Shown: positions 23,845 through 35,254, counted from the first letter of the stretch. The stretch: DNA of 64,000 nt from Ectobius pallidus (GCA_964059195.1 CAXKWD010000003.1:15358606-15422605), one strand, 5' to 3'. A program made the numbers and translations. The notes: a model not told the origin generated them from the letters alone.

Positions 23845-24299
23845 ATGATGAAGTCAATCTTAGTTTCATGTGTTGCGGGGCTAACGATCTATTATTTTTT
23901 TTCTAAGCCTTTAATATTAGCTTGGCTATTAGCACCGATTCCTTCTGGTGGCACTATGCCCCTGGGGACGACTCAGCCTCTAACAGAAATAAGTACCAGG
24001 AGCAATCCTGGGGGTAAAGGTGGCCGGTGCGTAAGGCTGACAACCTTACCACCTTCATGTGCCGAATGTCTAAAAATCTGGGAGCCTTAACCTCCTGGAA
24101 CCCTCTGGGTCTCCATGGCCTGTTATAGGGAACACTTTATTTTACTTTTTATTAGCACCGATACCATTGGCAATTGGAATAATTCTATTACAGCCTGAAA
24201 CAAGACCAACAAAGCTTAACCCCATAGCCTTACTTAAAGCTTCATTAAAGCTACTTTCCGATGGTTTGCATGCTCCATCTTTTGATACACCTCAATAAA
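23845..24299 (+). pseudogene. Short reading frame of unknown function, split by a SINE
   Basis: A frame opens with two ATG codons at 23845 and is interrupted at 23940 by the SINE. Its 13-bp target duplication keeps phase, so the frame continues at 24163 and ends with TAA at 24297-24299, about 76 codons in total excluding the SINE. The product would have two hydrophobic stretches (ILVSCVAGLTIYYFF and ILAWLLAPI followed by LAIGIILL) and a polar tail. I do not recognise the family. Upstream there is AAG|GTAAC, which resembles a splice donor, but no matching acceptor was found. Chance is possible in AT-rich DNA. Confidence 0.35.
23940..24149 (+). mobile_element. SINE copy 2 with 13-bp target duplication
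   Basis: Body matches the SINE at 9387..9650 (CTTCTGGTGGCACTATG, GGCCGGTGCGTAAGGCTGAC, CATGTGCCGAATGTCTAAAA). Flanks are TATTAGCACCGAT at 23927-23939 and 24150-24162, identical. The promoter part is missing (5' truncated). Confidence 0.85.
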
Positions 24300-24307
24300 T
24301 GACAAAG

Positions 24308-24543
24308 AATGACAGAGAAGCGGAGATGGTTGTCACACAGTGGTTCAAATATCAGGCGGAAGACTTCTACGACACAAGTGTTCAAAAGTTGGTCCTACGG
24401 TATGACAAATTTCTCAATTCCTGTGGCGAATATGTTGGAAAATAGCTGAACATTTGCTGTATCAGTTGCAATAATATTTCCACGAAATTGTGTTTTGTTT
24501 TTGTAAACAGCCCTAGGGGAACTTACTTTGTGGACGGCCCTCG
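24308..24543 (+). mobile_element. Mariner 3' end with transposase C-terminus
   Basis: The plus strand encodes VVTQWFKYQAEDFYDTSVQK and LVLRYDKFLNSCGEYVGK then a stop, the typical C-terminus of an insect mariner transposase. The element ends with the inverse of CGAGGGCCGTCCACAAAGTA beside TA (24544-24545). The catalytic region and 5' end are absent. Confidence 0.85.
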
Positions 24544-24545
24544 TA

Positions 24546-24895
24546 CTTCCATTGTAGGCCTATTGAAATGCCCACAGTTAGAATACATAGGCTAGGCTAC
24601 AATTGAGGTCTATGGAGGGATTTAATCATTTCTGGTTTTGCATAATATGATGAAGGTTTTTCTGGTACAAAACAGCGGTTTCGGACTTACAAGTTGCGCT
24701 TGCTCTTCGGCGGGTGTTACTAGGGTAACACGTTGCCGCGGTAACGGAGCCGGCCTCGAGGGCACTTCACTAGATACACTCGCTCCATGGTACAGTATGC
24801 ATCAAAAATCCAAACTACATTTATCTACTAAAACCTCTCTTCATCAATTGTTGTCAGCATACTTATATAAATGTAAAGATATAATCAAGTAATCT
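24546..24895. other. No recognised feature
   Basis: Includes a GC-rich patch near 24715-24770 (CGGCCTCGAGGGCACTTC). The 84-codon frame has no domain support. Confidence 0.35.
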
Positions 24896-25372
24896 GATAT
24901 AACAAAGTGTCAGAATGCTTTTGTTTAATCAGTGATAATTACAATATTATGATATGCAGAATATAAGTTATTTTTTTTAAATCGATTTCCGAGTTAATCT
25001 CATTTGATAAGCATATGTATAGGAATATGTGGGTAGTGTTATTTGTCAAAGATAACTGCACTGCATCTTCCAAAGACGTATATAAACACTGTAAAACAAT
25101 ATGACGCCATGAGAACTGATTCGCATTTGATAAACTCTTTCTAATACATTACAATAAAATAGGCACTAAATTGGGCATTATTCCGGTACCAGTCAACCGA
25201 TTTGGTCTAATATCAATAGGCTTCTTCCCATGGACGCTATAAATGCGTACACCAAGTTCTTAAAAATCAGATAAAACGTATTTGAGTAATCGCGCGTACA
25301 GACAGACAGACGGACGGACATTTCCAGTTCCCCACACAATCTCATAAAGTACCATTCTGGCACTTAATAAAT
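24896..25372. repeat. Repeats T and R joined (copies at 24896..25137 and 25138..25372)
   Basis: T landmarks (AGTGTCAGAATGCTTTTGTT, AGATAACTGCACTGCATCTT, GAACTGATTCGCATTTGATA) are followed without a gap by an R unit ending AAGTACCATTCTGGCACTTA. The same junction occurs at 32170 and, inverted, near 52025, which argues that T and R are one composite element. Confidence 0.8.
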
Positions 25373-25435
25373 GATGTATCGATCAAAAGTAATTTTTAGA
25401 AATATTTTAACATACAGATGATCAAACCTTACGAG

Positions 25436-26921
25436 TAGGCTTCGGATGTTTATGACTAGGGACCGGATTTTTAGGTTTTCAAAAACACTGTTTTAGGTTT
25501 TCCGTTAGGTGAAATAGTTTTTTTTAGGTTTTTGTCCAAAATATCGTTTTCGGGTAGAATAATCGGTTTAATGAATTTGAATGTGCTACATAGGATTCAA
25601 TACATAACACTTGTAAAGTTTAACTTAACAAAATTGACTTAAATTTGTGTAAACTTGCTTTAGGACAATATTATACAATTGAAGAAAGAAAGCATAAACA
25701 ATCAAAAGAAGCAGTGAAAATAAGATTGTCTCACATTTCCTGGTTACAGTAGCCTATATCACTAAATATATAAACTAATATACTAAGTATATCAAGATTC
25801 TCAACTGTGAAGTTCTTCCTGTTATCTCTTAGAATACATTTGAAGGCAGAAAATGTTCTTTCAACCTCACATGACGTCAGCAATGGTTGTTCGTACGAAT
25901 ATTTTTAAAAAATACGCCGGTACTCTTACACTTCCTCTCTTGATACTGTCATCCTAGACGACATTGGGTTGAACGAAACGCTGATGGTATTAATTTCAAC
26001 CCGACAAAAATTGTCTCTCCGCAAAATATCGATTTATCAACTGACAAACAAAAAGACAAAAAAGTAGCCTAAATTAGATATTTTAGGTTTTATATCACGT
26101 TTAGGTACCATTTAGGTTTTTATACCCCATTTAGGTATTTTTAGGTGCCACAGAATTAATGTGGTTGAATCCTATGGACATGATTCGAAAAAGTGTATGA
26201 TCGCTTTTTGTTTTGGAAGTAAGGAAAACAATAGGTAAAAACCTAAGAATCCGGTCCCTATTTATGACATGTCAAGTTTTTATCCTGACCTCCATTCTCG
26301 CCGAAAGCACAAATTAAACACAAATTGCATGCTTGTTATCCTCATCGGGCCGTTTTTATTTTGCATATAAAGTCGTATTTTGGTATTTTTTGTGGTCTTG
26401 GTAATATTTTGGCTTATTTGTAATTTAACGTTATATTTCAATTATAAATTCGGTAAAACAGCATAATTATAGGTAATTGTACAGTACTACATGGTCGAGC
26501 TAAGTTTGAAATTTATTTAATTAATTTAATGTTTATACCAAATTAATAGTAACTTAAATTTTAAAATTAATGCAATTGTTCATATTTTATTGCGACATGC
26601 ATGGTCTACATTATGGAGCTGATGAAGCCAGCAAACAGGAGAAAATTCTTTAGAAATAGAAGTTCATTACAAGTAAAACTGTAAATGGCCAAAACTGTTT
26701 AAAAACAAGTCAATAGGCCTACCTAATTGAACTCATGTGATGAAAGAATTTTGTGTCTTTAAACGTTTTAAATTTGAACTTTTTAAAAAAAAAATACGTT
26801 AGGCCCACGTTTATTAGGTCATATTGGGTAATTGCGATTTTTGGGTTATATTTGGTTATTTTTAAGGGCATATTTGCAGTCATATTTTCCACTTTTTTAG
26901 GTCATAAACATTCGAACCTTA
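25436..26921. mobile_element. hAT-type element interrupted by a second one
   Basis: Ends are TAGGCTTCGGATGTTTATGA and, inverted, TAAGGTTCGAATGTTTATGA. Flanks are CTTACGAG (25428-25435) and CTTATGAG (26922-26929), an 8-bp duplication with one change. Only 21 bp of the left end remain before the inner insertion. The right part has repeated TTTAGGTCATA-like motifs. No transposase was recognised. Confidence 0.7.
25457..26260. mobile_element. Nested hAT-type MITE
   Basis: Ends are TAGGGACCGGATTTTTAGGT and, inverted, TAGGGACCGGATTCTTAGGT. The perfect 8-bp duplication TTTATGAC lies at 25449-25456 and 26261-26268, inside the end of the outer element. The interior carries several TTTAGGTTTT motifs near each end. 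Non-coding as far as I can tell. Confidence 0.85.
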
Positions 26922-26929
26922 CTTATGAG

Positions 26930-27540
26930 TAGGGCAAGGCATTTAATGACCATAAAATAGTGAAAAAATGCAAAATAAAAAATGCATTTATGACCTAAAA
27001 ATAGTGAAAAAATGACCCGAAATCTTAAAATAATGACCAATAAATTTACCATTATTACTTAAAATTAGTAATGAATTGCTAAATACAGTTTATGACGATG
27101 CTTTATATATGAATTTACAATATAAAACACACTTATTTTGTTACTAAAGAAATCAGTAAGTTTATACTACAGTACTTGGACATCCTTAGCGAAAAATAAA
27201 TTCTTTCTGAACTGGCATGCCCATCAAATTGCCCCTAGCAAATATGTACCATTTAAAAAGAAAGAAAAAATATTTATTGCTAAAATGCCGAAAATTACCT
27301 AAAATGCCAAAAATGACATAAAATGCTGAAAATGACCTAAAAATGCCGAAAATGACCTAAAAATTGCCAAAAAATGACCTATCTCTTGAAAAATGACGAA
27401 ATATGCAAAATAAAGCAACATAATGCAAAAACAAATTGCCCTTATTTCATTAATTATTTAATGATATACATTTATATACATTGGAGCTATCTTTTAACCT
27501 TCATATAAAAAAGATGCAAAATCATCAAATGCTTGCCCTA
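26930..27540. mobile_element. hAT-type MITE with internal short tandem motif
   Basis: Ends are TAGGGCAAGGCATTTAATGA and, inverted, TAGGGCAAGCATTTGATGAT. An exact 8-bp duplication CTTATGAG lies at 26922-26929 and 27541-27548. Inside, AAATGCCGAAAATGACCTAA is repeated with variation at 27283-27390. It inserted exactly at the target duplication of the element to its left. Confidence 0.85.
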
Positions 27541-27548
27541 CTTATGAG

Positions 27549-28305
27549 CATTGTATTCTAAGGACAGAAACTTACTAAAAGGTTCAATTGATCGATTATC
27601 TAATTCTAATGAAAAGACACAAAATATTGTACCTTTATGTCTACTGTAATTCTAATTTCCATCAATATTAAGGAAGGATACACAATGTATTTGTGCTTTA
27701 AATATTCCAAATATTTCATTCATATGGTATTTTTTTACAAATAGAAAAAGTCACTCAGAAGTATTGACATTTGTGGAATTTATTAGGCAAACGGCATTTC
27801 AGTGCATGAATTTTAATTAAATATTTTATTAAAAATATTTATTAAAATACAACAGGCTGTAAATAATTAAAACAAGGGTGAAAAATCTTTCCATTGATTC
27901 TTCATTCATAGGACTAACACCAAGCGAACAGAAAATAGAGATCAAATTAAACAAATGCCGCAAAGGCCGACATCTGGTCGCTATTCAGTTATTTTATTCC
28001 ATGGCCTACGCCATGTTAACTCGTGAACCAGAGATGATAATGCAGTGAAATCCATATTATAGGAGACTGGACATCTACAGTACCCGTATGTACGATCTAG
28101 CTTTATATTATATTCTCTGCTTTAAGAGAAACTCTCAAAATTATTATTTTTTTTATCTGCTGTGGAATTATCCAGCCGGATACCATTTGTGCCGTGATTT
28201 ATATTTCGTTATTTAATTTCGCGTTCATCTCAATGCTGGTCATCGAAAAACCTCTGATACCATATTCGACCACTTCGTTTTTATATTGGACTTAAAAAAG
28301 TCCTA
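27549..28305. other. No recognised feature
   Basis: AT-rich unique sequence. No supported gene. Confidence 0.4.
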
Positions 28306-28309
28306 GACG

Positions 28310-28858
28310 TAATTTCTGTCCAGAAATCTGAAAATATAAAAATTTATAAGACAATTATCCTGCCTGTTGTACCATATGGATGTGAGACATGGTCGCTTAC
28401 TCTTCGGGAAGAACATAATCTGAGAGTGTTCGAAAACAGGGGGCTTAGGAAAATATTTGGGCCTAAAAGAGATGAAAATGGGGACTGGAGAAAACTGCAA
28501 AACGAAGAGCTTCATAACTTGTACTCGTCACCGGATATAGTAAGGGTAATTACATCACGGATGAAATGGGCTGGACATGTTGCGCGCATGGGGGAGGAGA
28601 GACATAGGCTATCTAAAAAATGACTGGGAGACCCGAAGAGAAAAGACCGCTTGGAAGACCTAGACTAAGTGGGAGGACAATGTTAGTATATATTTAAGGG
28701 AGGTAGGATTTGCGGGGGTGATTGGAGTTAGCACAGAATAGGGTTGAATGGAGGGCTCAGGTAAGCACGGCAATGAACCTTCGGGTTTCCATAAAATAGA
28801 TAATATTCCTTTAGCTTGCTTAAAGATATTACCTACTGCCATTAAATATGTAAGTTTA
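28310..28858 (+). mobile_element. Non-LTR retrotransposon 3' fragment (family A)
   Basis: Best preserved family A copy. It includes a segment with TIILPVVPYGCETWSLTLRE, a frame change, then RKIFGPKRDENGDWRKLQNE, LYSSPDIVRV and MKWAGHVARMGEE. It ends with the usual ACC..GGGTTTCCATAAAAT and a degraded GCCATTAAATATGTAAG tail. Several shifts break the frame. The 65-codon frame at 28426-28623 is part of this. Confidence 0.8.
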
Positions 28859-29014
28859 AATGTATACTACGGCTTCAGTAATAAGTATATAGTCGTATAC
28901 TAACTTATTAGATAAAATGAATTATCTTGAGCAATTCTGTTCTACTTTAGGGTACATGGTAGGCTTGAGGTATTTATCTATTATATATAATTATGATTTG
29001 AGGGGCTACTTAAA

Positions 29015-29140
29015 TAAAATTAAAGAGGCTGAGTGCACCCCGTTCCAGGTCTCCATACCTTACGAAATCCCATGAAGTATCAGGGATCGAACGCGGTATT
29101 TCAAGTCTGACAGCTAACTACTGGACTACGGTGTAGGTCT
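29015..29140 (-). mobile_element. tRNA-derived SINE
   Basis: On the minus strand the head has CCGTAGTCCAGTAGTTAGC (A-box-like) and GCGTTCGATCCCTG (B box), followed by the body ACGGGGTGCACTCAGCCTC shared with 4435..4635, ending near an A/T-rich tail. Confidence 0.65.
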
Positions 29141-29171
29141 AACAAGGACACTAACATAAGCGATCTATGTA

Positions 29172-29256
29172 TCATATTTAAATTCTTCCTTCAATAAACT
29201 GTTAACTTCTGTTCACAGTAGGCTTTGCCCCAATGTTGTACTCGTATCTTGTCATG
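29172..29256 (+). repeat. Direct repeat flanking a Helitron, left copy
   Basis: CACAGTAGGCTTTGCCCCAA and the following CTCGTATCTTGTC recur at about 30080-30120 on the other side of the Helitron. The upstream parts (CCTTCAATAAACT against CCTTCAACAAACT) also align. Flanking tandem duplication. Confidence 0.7.
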
Positions 29257-29263
29257 TATCATA

Positions 29264-30040
29264 CTAGGAGGTGCCCGCGGCTTCGCCCACGATAATTAAT
29301 TGAAAAATTAAAAATTAATAGTATAATAATTATTAAAGCATTATATTTATTAACATTTGCACGCGAATCATTCTTAAACTAAACCATTAATAATTATTGA
29401 AACAGCTAAAATTTCGGCTTTAGAGTACATTCCACGATTAGAAATCGCCACCTGGGAAAACGATCTCAGATTCGATTATGCAGTTCCAAAGATAACTGTG
29501 AACCACTGCCTTCTAAACTGTATAATTCTCGTGCGTAATTCTCGAGACGGCGGTGGATAATACGTATCGTTTCTCAACTGTTTGTTGACAGATGAATGTG
29601 ATGTGAATTTTATTTGATAAATTCTGTGTAATTTTCAGAAATTATATAATTTTTCAAGAGAAGGAGTGATTGATTTGGATTTTTACTGTCCGCGATACTT
29701 CGAGGATTAAACTATCAATATATTAAACTTGATGCCCGCGGCTTCACCCGCCATTATTAATTGACTCCAGGATTTTAAAGAAATTTACACTGGCAGTGTA
29801 TTAAAAATGTTTGTGGTTCAGAGCTATGAAAATTGTAAGTAAAAATAAAATTAGAATATTTGTTCATTGTGTTCATTTCACTTAGGCCTTATATAATAAA
29901 GAAACGGTTTTCCTAATTTTGTACTCTTCGTGAAAGTTTAGTCTGCCAGAGACGAACATCGCCGAGTATACCCGATGTCTCACGAAGCGGGCGAGCGAGC
30001 AAGCACGCTATTTAGGGCCGTTGAATTGTATAAGAGTAGA
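29264..30040 (-). mobile_element. Non-autonomous Helitron HN2, minus copy
   Basis: On the minus strand it runs from TCTACTCTTATACAATTCAA (30040) to the hairpin and CTAG at 29267-29264, with A before and T after. It matches 58541..59250 almost throughout. At about 29733-29760 it has an internal second 3'-end-like hairpin (GCGGGTGAAGCCGCGGGC) without CTAG. The last 80 bp resemble the 3' ends of the Helitrons at 7219 and 33212. Confidence 0.85.
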
Positions 30041-30043
30041 TTT

Positions 30044-30120
30044 CAACTTTTCCCTTCAACAAACTATTGCCTTTTATACACAGTAGGCTTTGCCCCAATG
30101 TTGTACTCGTATCTTGTCGA
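30044..30120 (+). repeat. Direct repeat flanking a Helitron, right copy
   Basis: Partner of 29172..29256. The frame at 29975-30196 spans the Helitron end and this repeat and is not taken as a gene. Confidence 0.65.
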
Positions 30121-30415
30121 ACAAGCTCATGTCCCGTTTAGGCCTGATTTCTCAAAACGGACAGTAAATTCGAGAGTCGTGTTTGAGTCCATGTAAAATG
30201 TGGGCACAGGGCCAGGGAAAAACGTTAACGGGATTGGATTATGTTAGAGAAATTAAAGCGAGCGGCAGCTCCATGATCGATATGCAAGACAAACAACACG
30301 TGTGATGCGCTGAGTGGCATATGTTCGGTCCATGTTATAAAAATGGAGCCATATTATTATTAATTCACATTTAGGTTCCACGCATATGTTGAACATTGTA
30401 ACACAAGTAAAACAC

Positions 30416-30602
30416 GATGCTATGTACAGTCCAGGAAGAAATTTTATTCATTCGAACAAAGAATTTGTAGGAATTGAAATGTTACCTTGTACAATCTTTT
30501 TATTGGTGCGATTTTAGATCGTGAAAACTTGTAATATGCTAAATTTTGAGATTAACTCAATGTATAAAGCTATTTTATTGTCTTGTCATGTAGGCCTACA
30601 GA
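30416..30602 (+). repeat. Direct repeat of about 185 bp, copy 1
   Basis: Landmarks are AATTTGTAGGAATTGAAATG, CAATCTTTTTATTGGTGC and TTTTGAGATTAACTCAATG. Copy 2 lies about 605 bp downstream with scattered substitutions. Confidence 0.8.
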
Positions 30603-30937
30603 TTTTACTATTTCAATGTAATGTTGTAGGCCTACGTAAAGTAATCTTGTATTTTATGTTGTACAACTTATGTTAAATAAAATAATGTGTTTTCATTCTA
30701 TCCACTGGCATCATGCGACGTATTAATTACGGTACGTTGGTGCCTTACATGTCCAGTAACGAGCTGACGTTTTATCAGATAAAATTGCGTCCTTGCGGCC
30801 CTAGGAAGCATATCATAAGCTAAACAATCGTGATGGGTCTATATCCGAGAAATTCCTAATATGTATTGGCTTATGAATAGTCACTGTTAAATGGTAGTGT
30901 TTTAATTTTTAAAAATGTTAAAATGTTTGCAGCAATA

Positions 30938-31258
30938 ACAAAGTGTCAGAATGTTTTTGTATAATCAGTGATAATTGCAATTATGATATGTTGACCTATG
31001 TTGTCATGAGAACTGATTTGCACGATGCTCTGTATAGTCCTGGCAGAAATTTTATACATTCGAGCAATGAATTTGTAGGAATTGAAATGTTGCCTTGTGC
31101 AATCTTTTTATTGGTGCAATTTTAGATCATGAAAACTTGTAATTTGCCAAATTTTGAGATTAACTCAATGTATAAAGTTATTTTACTGTCTTGTCATGTA
31201 AGCCTTCATATTTTACCGGTGAAGTGGATGAGAAGGCCTTGAGGCCTAACTTCTTCAG
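30938..31258 (+). repeat. Truncated T, direct repeat copy 2 and a LINE-type tail
   Basis: Positions 30938-31019 are a T copy with an internal deletion. Positions 31020-31205 are the second copy of the 30416 repeat. Positions 31215-31258 (GATGAGAAGGCCTTGAGGCC then TATAAATAAAT) resemble the palindromic 3' end of certain insect non-LTR elements, as at 56213. The 60-codon frame here duplicates no known protein. Confidence 0.65.
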
Positions 31259-31261
31259 TAT

Positions 31262-31497
31262 AAATAAATGCTTTTGTTTAATCAGTGATAATTGCAATTA
31301 TATGCTGATGATAATTCTTTTTTGTAATTTATTTCCGAGTTAAGCTCCAGATCGATTCATTAAGCAGGGCTTACGGAAGAACAAAGGTCTAAAGCTTGAT
31401 AAGTAAAATATGTGAAGGAATATGTGGGTAGTGTTATTTGTCAGAGCTAACTGTATTGCAACTTCCAAACCCGTATATGAACACTGTAAAACAGAAT
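31262..31497 (+). repeat. Repeat T copy
   Basis: Includes CAGTGATAATTG, AAGCTCCAGATCGATTCATT, the GCAGGGCTTACGGAAGAAC segment and AGAGCTAACTGTATTGC. Confidence 0.75.
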
Positions 31498-31902
31498 AGG
31501 GAATTCATCCAGTTCAAAATGTTTAATTTCAAAACATCGTAGTCATTTAAATGCTGTGTTAATTATAGGCCTATTGATACGTGTCTATATATTTAAGTAT
31601 TATGTTATGTGGTGGTAATTATTACATTGTGTTTTGTAATCCTAGAACTTTATTTTCTTAAACAATAAATTAGCTATAGGAGAACAATACTAAGAGGCTC
31701 GCGAACGAAATTCTCCGAATAATTTTATAAATGAATCAGTCGTTATACTATTGCCAAAGCAATACTAAAATCTATCCTCCTTTTTTGGATTTTTTGTTGT
31801 CACTTTTCTGCAATACCAAAATTATATTTCATGTAAGATCCTGATAGTTTTCAGAAATATCTAATGCAAAGGATGAATACCGACCATAAAATCAGGTAAA
31901 CT
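31498..31902. other. No recognised feature
   Basis: AT-rich spacer between two T copies. Confidence 0.4.
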
Positions 31903-32394
31903 GATGTAACAAGTACCAGAATGCTTTTGTTTAATCAGTGATAATTGCAATTATGATATGCAGAAAATAAGTTATTTCCCAGTTAAGCTCCAGATCGATT
32001 CATTAATCAGGGCTTACGGAAGATCAAAGGTCTAGTTTGATAACCATATGTGAAGGAATATGTGGGTAGTGTTGTTTGTCAAAGCTAACCTGTATTGCAA
32101 CTTTCAAAGCCGTATATGAACAGTGTAAAACATATGTTGTCATGAGAACTGATTTGCATTTGATAAATAATTTCTAATATATCATATTACGATAAAATGG
32201 GCACTGAATTGGGCATTACTCCGGTACCGGTCAACCGATTTGGTCCAAAATCAATATTCTTCTTCCCATGGACGTTATAAGTGCGTATCCCAAGTTTCAT
32301 GAGAATCAGATAAAGCGTATTTGAGTTATCGCGCGTACAGATAGACAGACGGACAGACATTTTCCCGTCCCCACACAATCTGATAATAATATAT
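31903..32394. repeat. Repeats T and R joined (31903..32169 and 32170..32394)
   Basis: Nearly complete T unit followed by an R unit. The minus strand of R is open here for about 103 codons, but the last 30 of those belong to the neighbouring hairpin element. R landmarks are CGGTACCGGTCAACCG, the CCATGGACGTTATAA segment and the CAGACGGACAGACA run. Confidence 0.8.
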
Positions 32395-32865
32395 TGCGAT
32401 ACAAGTGCCGTAAGCGATGCATACGGATCGAGGAAAGAGTTTGAAAAAACGAGTCGCTCGCGCCGAGTTTTTTCAATTTTCCGATATCCGTTATGCACTT
32501 ACGGCACGAGTATTGCATGCTATTTTTTGCACGATGATTATTTATATCAATTTAATTATATTAATTGAGATATTACCTGAAAATATTATGTATATACATT
32601 ATTGAAGATAGATGTTATATTTCAGAAAGTTATTCGCATGTGTTTGTTGTTATGGGAACCGAATATTTGTCCTGGGGGGCATTGTCCATAAGGCTTGTAT
32701 TATGATGTGTGGCGTAAGTAAATTCTTACCGCCGGGAAACTCTTACCGCACGGAAATTTGTTTTGTTTCCATAGCAACATGATTGCGTGCGGGAATGTCA
32801 ACTTACGATCCACGGCAACAATATTCGTAAGTTAAGTCGTGCAAAAACTATCTTTCTGGTATTTA
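32395..32865. mobile_element. Hairpin-bearing MITE, family P, copy 1
   Basis: The first 130 bp form an imperfect long hairpin (GTGCCGTAAGCGATGCATAC at about 32405 pairing with a GCACTTACGGCAC end at 32510). GCTATTTTTTGCACGA and its inverse near 32845 (CGTGCAAAAACTA) mark outer ends of the second part. Copy 2 lies at 59375..59880. No coding capacity. Confidence 0.65.
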
Positions 32866-33211
32866 TTAAAAACGTAGGTGAGAAGATGCTCAATGGCGGG
32901 ATAAGTCTATCTTTTTAATCCCTGAGAACCATATCTAGGTTGGGCACGACTGTAGGCCTATACTCTGGTGTTATGTATGGACGCGATGCTCTGCTGGGGG
33001 GGTTTGCTTTCAGGAGTGGTAGTAACTCTTATTGTGGGTGACTGAGTGCAGCAAGAACTCGACCTCTGGAGAGGAATACTGAGCAGTACTGACCTTACTA
33101 TACAGCGTGTGCCACGTGTACCTGGGAAAAAGGATGGTAGTGGGTGTAATTTATTTTTCTATATTTTTAAAGCTACTTACTTGTCGCTCTGTGTACATAC
33201 TTGTGGGATAA
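32866..33211. other. No recognised feature
   Basis: Spacer with a moderately GC-rich stretch at 32980-33140. The 76-codon frame spans into the Helitron and has no domain. Confidence 0.35.
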
Positions 33212-33853
33212 TCTATATCCATGAAAGGAAATGTTTGTCTGTCTGTCTGTCCACGATGCCCAGCGAAATCTATTGAACGCAGAGATATGAAATTTTAAAC
33301 AAAGGTGGACTGAAGGGTCGTAAAATGAACCTCGAAGCCGGAAATTTAATTTTAGCTTTCGTTCGTGAGTTATGAGTGTAAAACGGGAAGAAAACGTGCA
33401 TTTTTTTTCTTCGAAACATCAGTTTTCAGTAATAAGTTACATTTCAATGTCAAATTAATTACAGTTGGCTTTGGCTATTTTTGTCATACCTTCGAAATAA
33501 AAGCACCGCGATCGCTTGAATGGTGTAAGCCTACGCTGGTCGATTCATTTGTTTATAATGTCAAGGCACGCAGATATCTGAAATTTTCAAAACACACGGA
33601 AGAGGGATAATCAATATAGGCCTAAATACGGTCGAACATCGTTCGATTTGGACGAACCTCACTATACAGGGGTTTTCTGAGCCAAGGAACTCGAATCTGA
33701 GGTCGCTTTTACCAGGCCACGCTATCTAATCGTGGTAGGCCTATGTAGTCCACATGATTTAGGTGTTAATAAATATAATGATTTAACCATTATGCTCTTA
33801 ATTTTTAATATTTTGAAATAATTATCGTGGGCGAAGCCGCGGGCACATGCTAG
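33212..33853 (+). mobile_element. Non-autonomous Helitron H2
   Basis: 5' TCTATATCCATGAAAGGAAA preceded by A. 3' CTAG at 33850-33853 followed by T, preceded by a hairpin region CGTGGGCGAAGCCGCGGGCA. It is a shorter relative of H1 (about 200 bp of H1 missing, including the second CTGTC block). At 33736-33743 it has TAGGCCTA where H1 has TA. Confidence 0.85.
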
Positions 33854-34325
33854 TAGATAATGTTGTAAAGAAGTTTCATTTCTGCCGGTTTATTAATTTT
33901 TTAGCTATTCAAAAATTAAACATTAATGCTGTTGAGATTATGTGTTTTTTTAATATTAACAGGAGGTGATTACAATAATTATTACAAGCCAACGTTGTAG
34001 AACTATAACAGAACTTGCACGTCCCTAGAATGTTATATTGCTGATCAATGAACAGATGTAAGCGTAAAATTCACTTCATTTCCAGAATAAAATTGAACGC
34101 ACCCAAAGAATGGTAACTAAGGCTGTAAGTCATTGCCTTTTGAGTCACCGACCTGATCAGACGTTTCATTATCACACTTGTAGGAGGTGATGAAAGAAAT
34201 TCTATGAAAATTGAGTTAATCATGCCTGTTATTGGCTGATTTAAGCCACATTCTTACATGTTATTGGTTCAGTTCAAAAGAAGGAATTACGATTTAAACA
34301 GTCCATTTAATTAATTAAAGAATTT
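33854..34325. other. No recognised feature
   Basis: AT-rich sequence between the Helitron and the LTR element. Nothing supported. Confidence 0.4.
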
Positions 34326-34330
34326 GATAG
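34326..34330. repeat. Target site duplication, left (GATAG)
   Basis: GATAG precedes the left LTR and is repeated exactly after the right LTR at 42069-42073. A 5-bp duplication is usual for BEL/Pao integrases. Confidence 0.95.
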
Positions 34331-35254
34331 TGTTTGGGACTGGCTCGTGAGAGGACCAATGCTAGGGATTGGACGATAATATCCGTGAGATGGATAAATG
34401 TAGGATAGCTTAATAAGGTAGCTTCATGTAAGTATGAAACAATGTACATGTGAGAAGTATAAGATTTCGGAGGACCATTTAGAGCAAGAAGGGACTATAT
34501 CACGAGGTCACTGGGTACAGAGATCTAAGGAAACATATTGGTTAAACAATCTAGAATGTAATGAAATACTTGCACTTTATTAATACTTGTAACACTCGAA
34601 GAAATAATAGGTGAACACTGAATGATAATTGAATAAACAAGTTGAAACAATGAATTGGAATTTGGCGCGAACCAGATTGCACCACTAGAGGTAATTTAGT
34701 AAATTTTGTAATTTACTAATGAATTATATCTCAATTTAACGGTAATAAAATTTGCAGTAGAATGTATGTATTTTAAGTTATTAACACTTGATTGTTCACG
34801 TTTTATAGCTTCTTGGTGAGTGATGACGTCACACGCTATTTAATTACTTGGAACTAATAAGTGAATCTAATGAACTTATAATACGGCGAATAAGTAAATT
34901 ATGTATAAGTAATTTACTTGAAATTAATAAAACTTATAAGGAAGTTTTATTCCAATGATTTCTAGTGAAAATACAAAGAGCGCGAACTGGCTTTTGTTAC
35001 TAGAACCGGAGCAGTGTCAGACCGTGACTTGATCGTGTAACTGCAGGCTTAATACTGATGAGGCTTCCTGACGCTCTTTAAGGCGTCTTTAAAGAGGGAA
35101 TACCCGACACAAAGAACTCGTGATCAGGATATGATGAAATATACGCCTACTCAACTTAATGCTTGGCGCAAGAACACCTGGCGGATGATTTGAATTAAAA
35201 CTATTTACTGCACATAATAAATATGCTGGAAAAAACACTTAGCTTGCGTGAACA
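34331..35254 (-). repeat. 3' LTR of the BEL/Pao element
   Basis: In transcriptional sense this is the downstream LTR. An AATAAA lies on the minus strand at 34576-34581, past the expected transcription start, so it could serve as the polyadenylation signal. A further AATAAA at 34946-34951 lies upstream of that start. The bases just before the LTR on the minus strand (GGCGCGGAGTA) are only weakly purine-rich, so the polypurine tract is not a textbook one. Confidence 0.93.
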
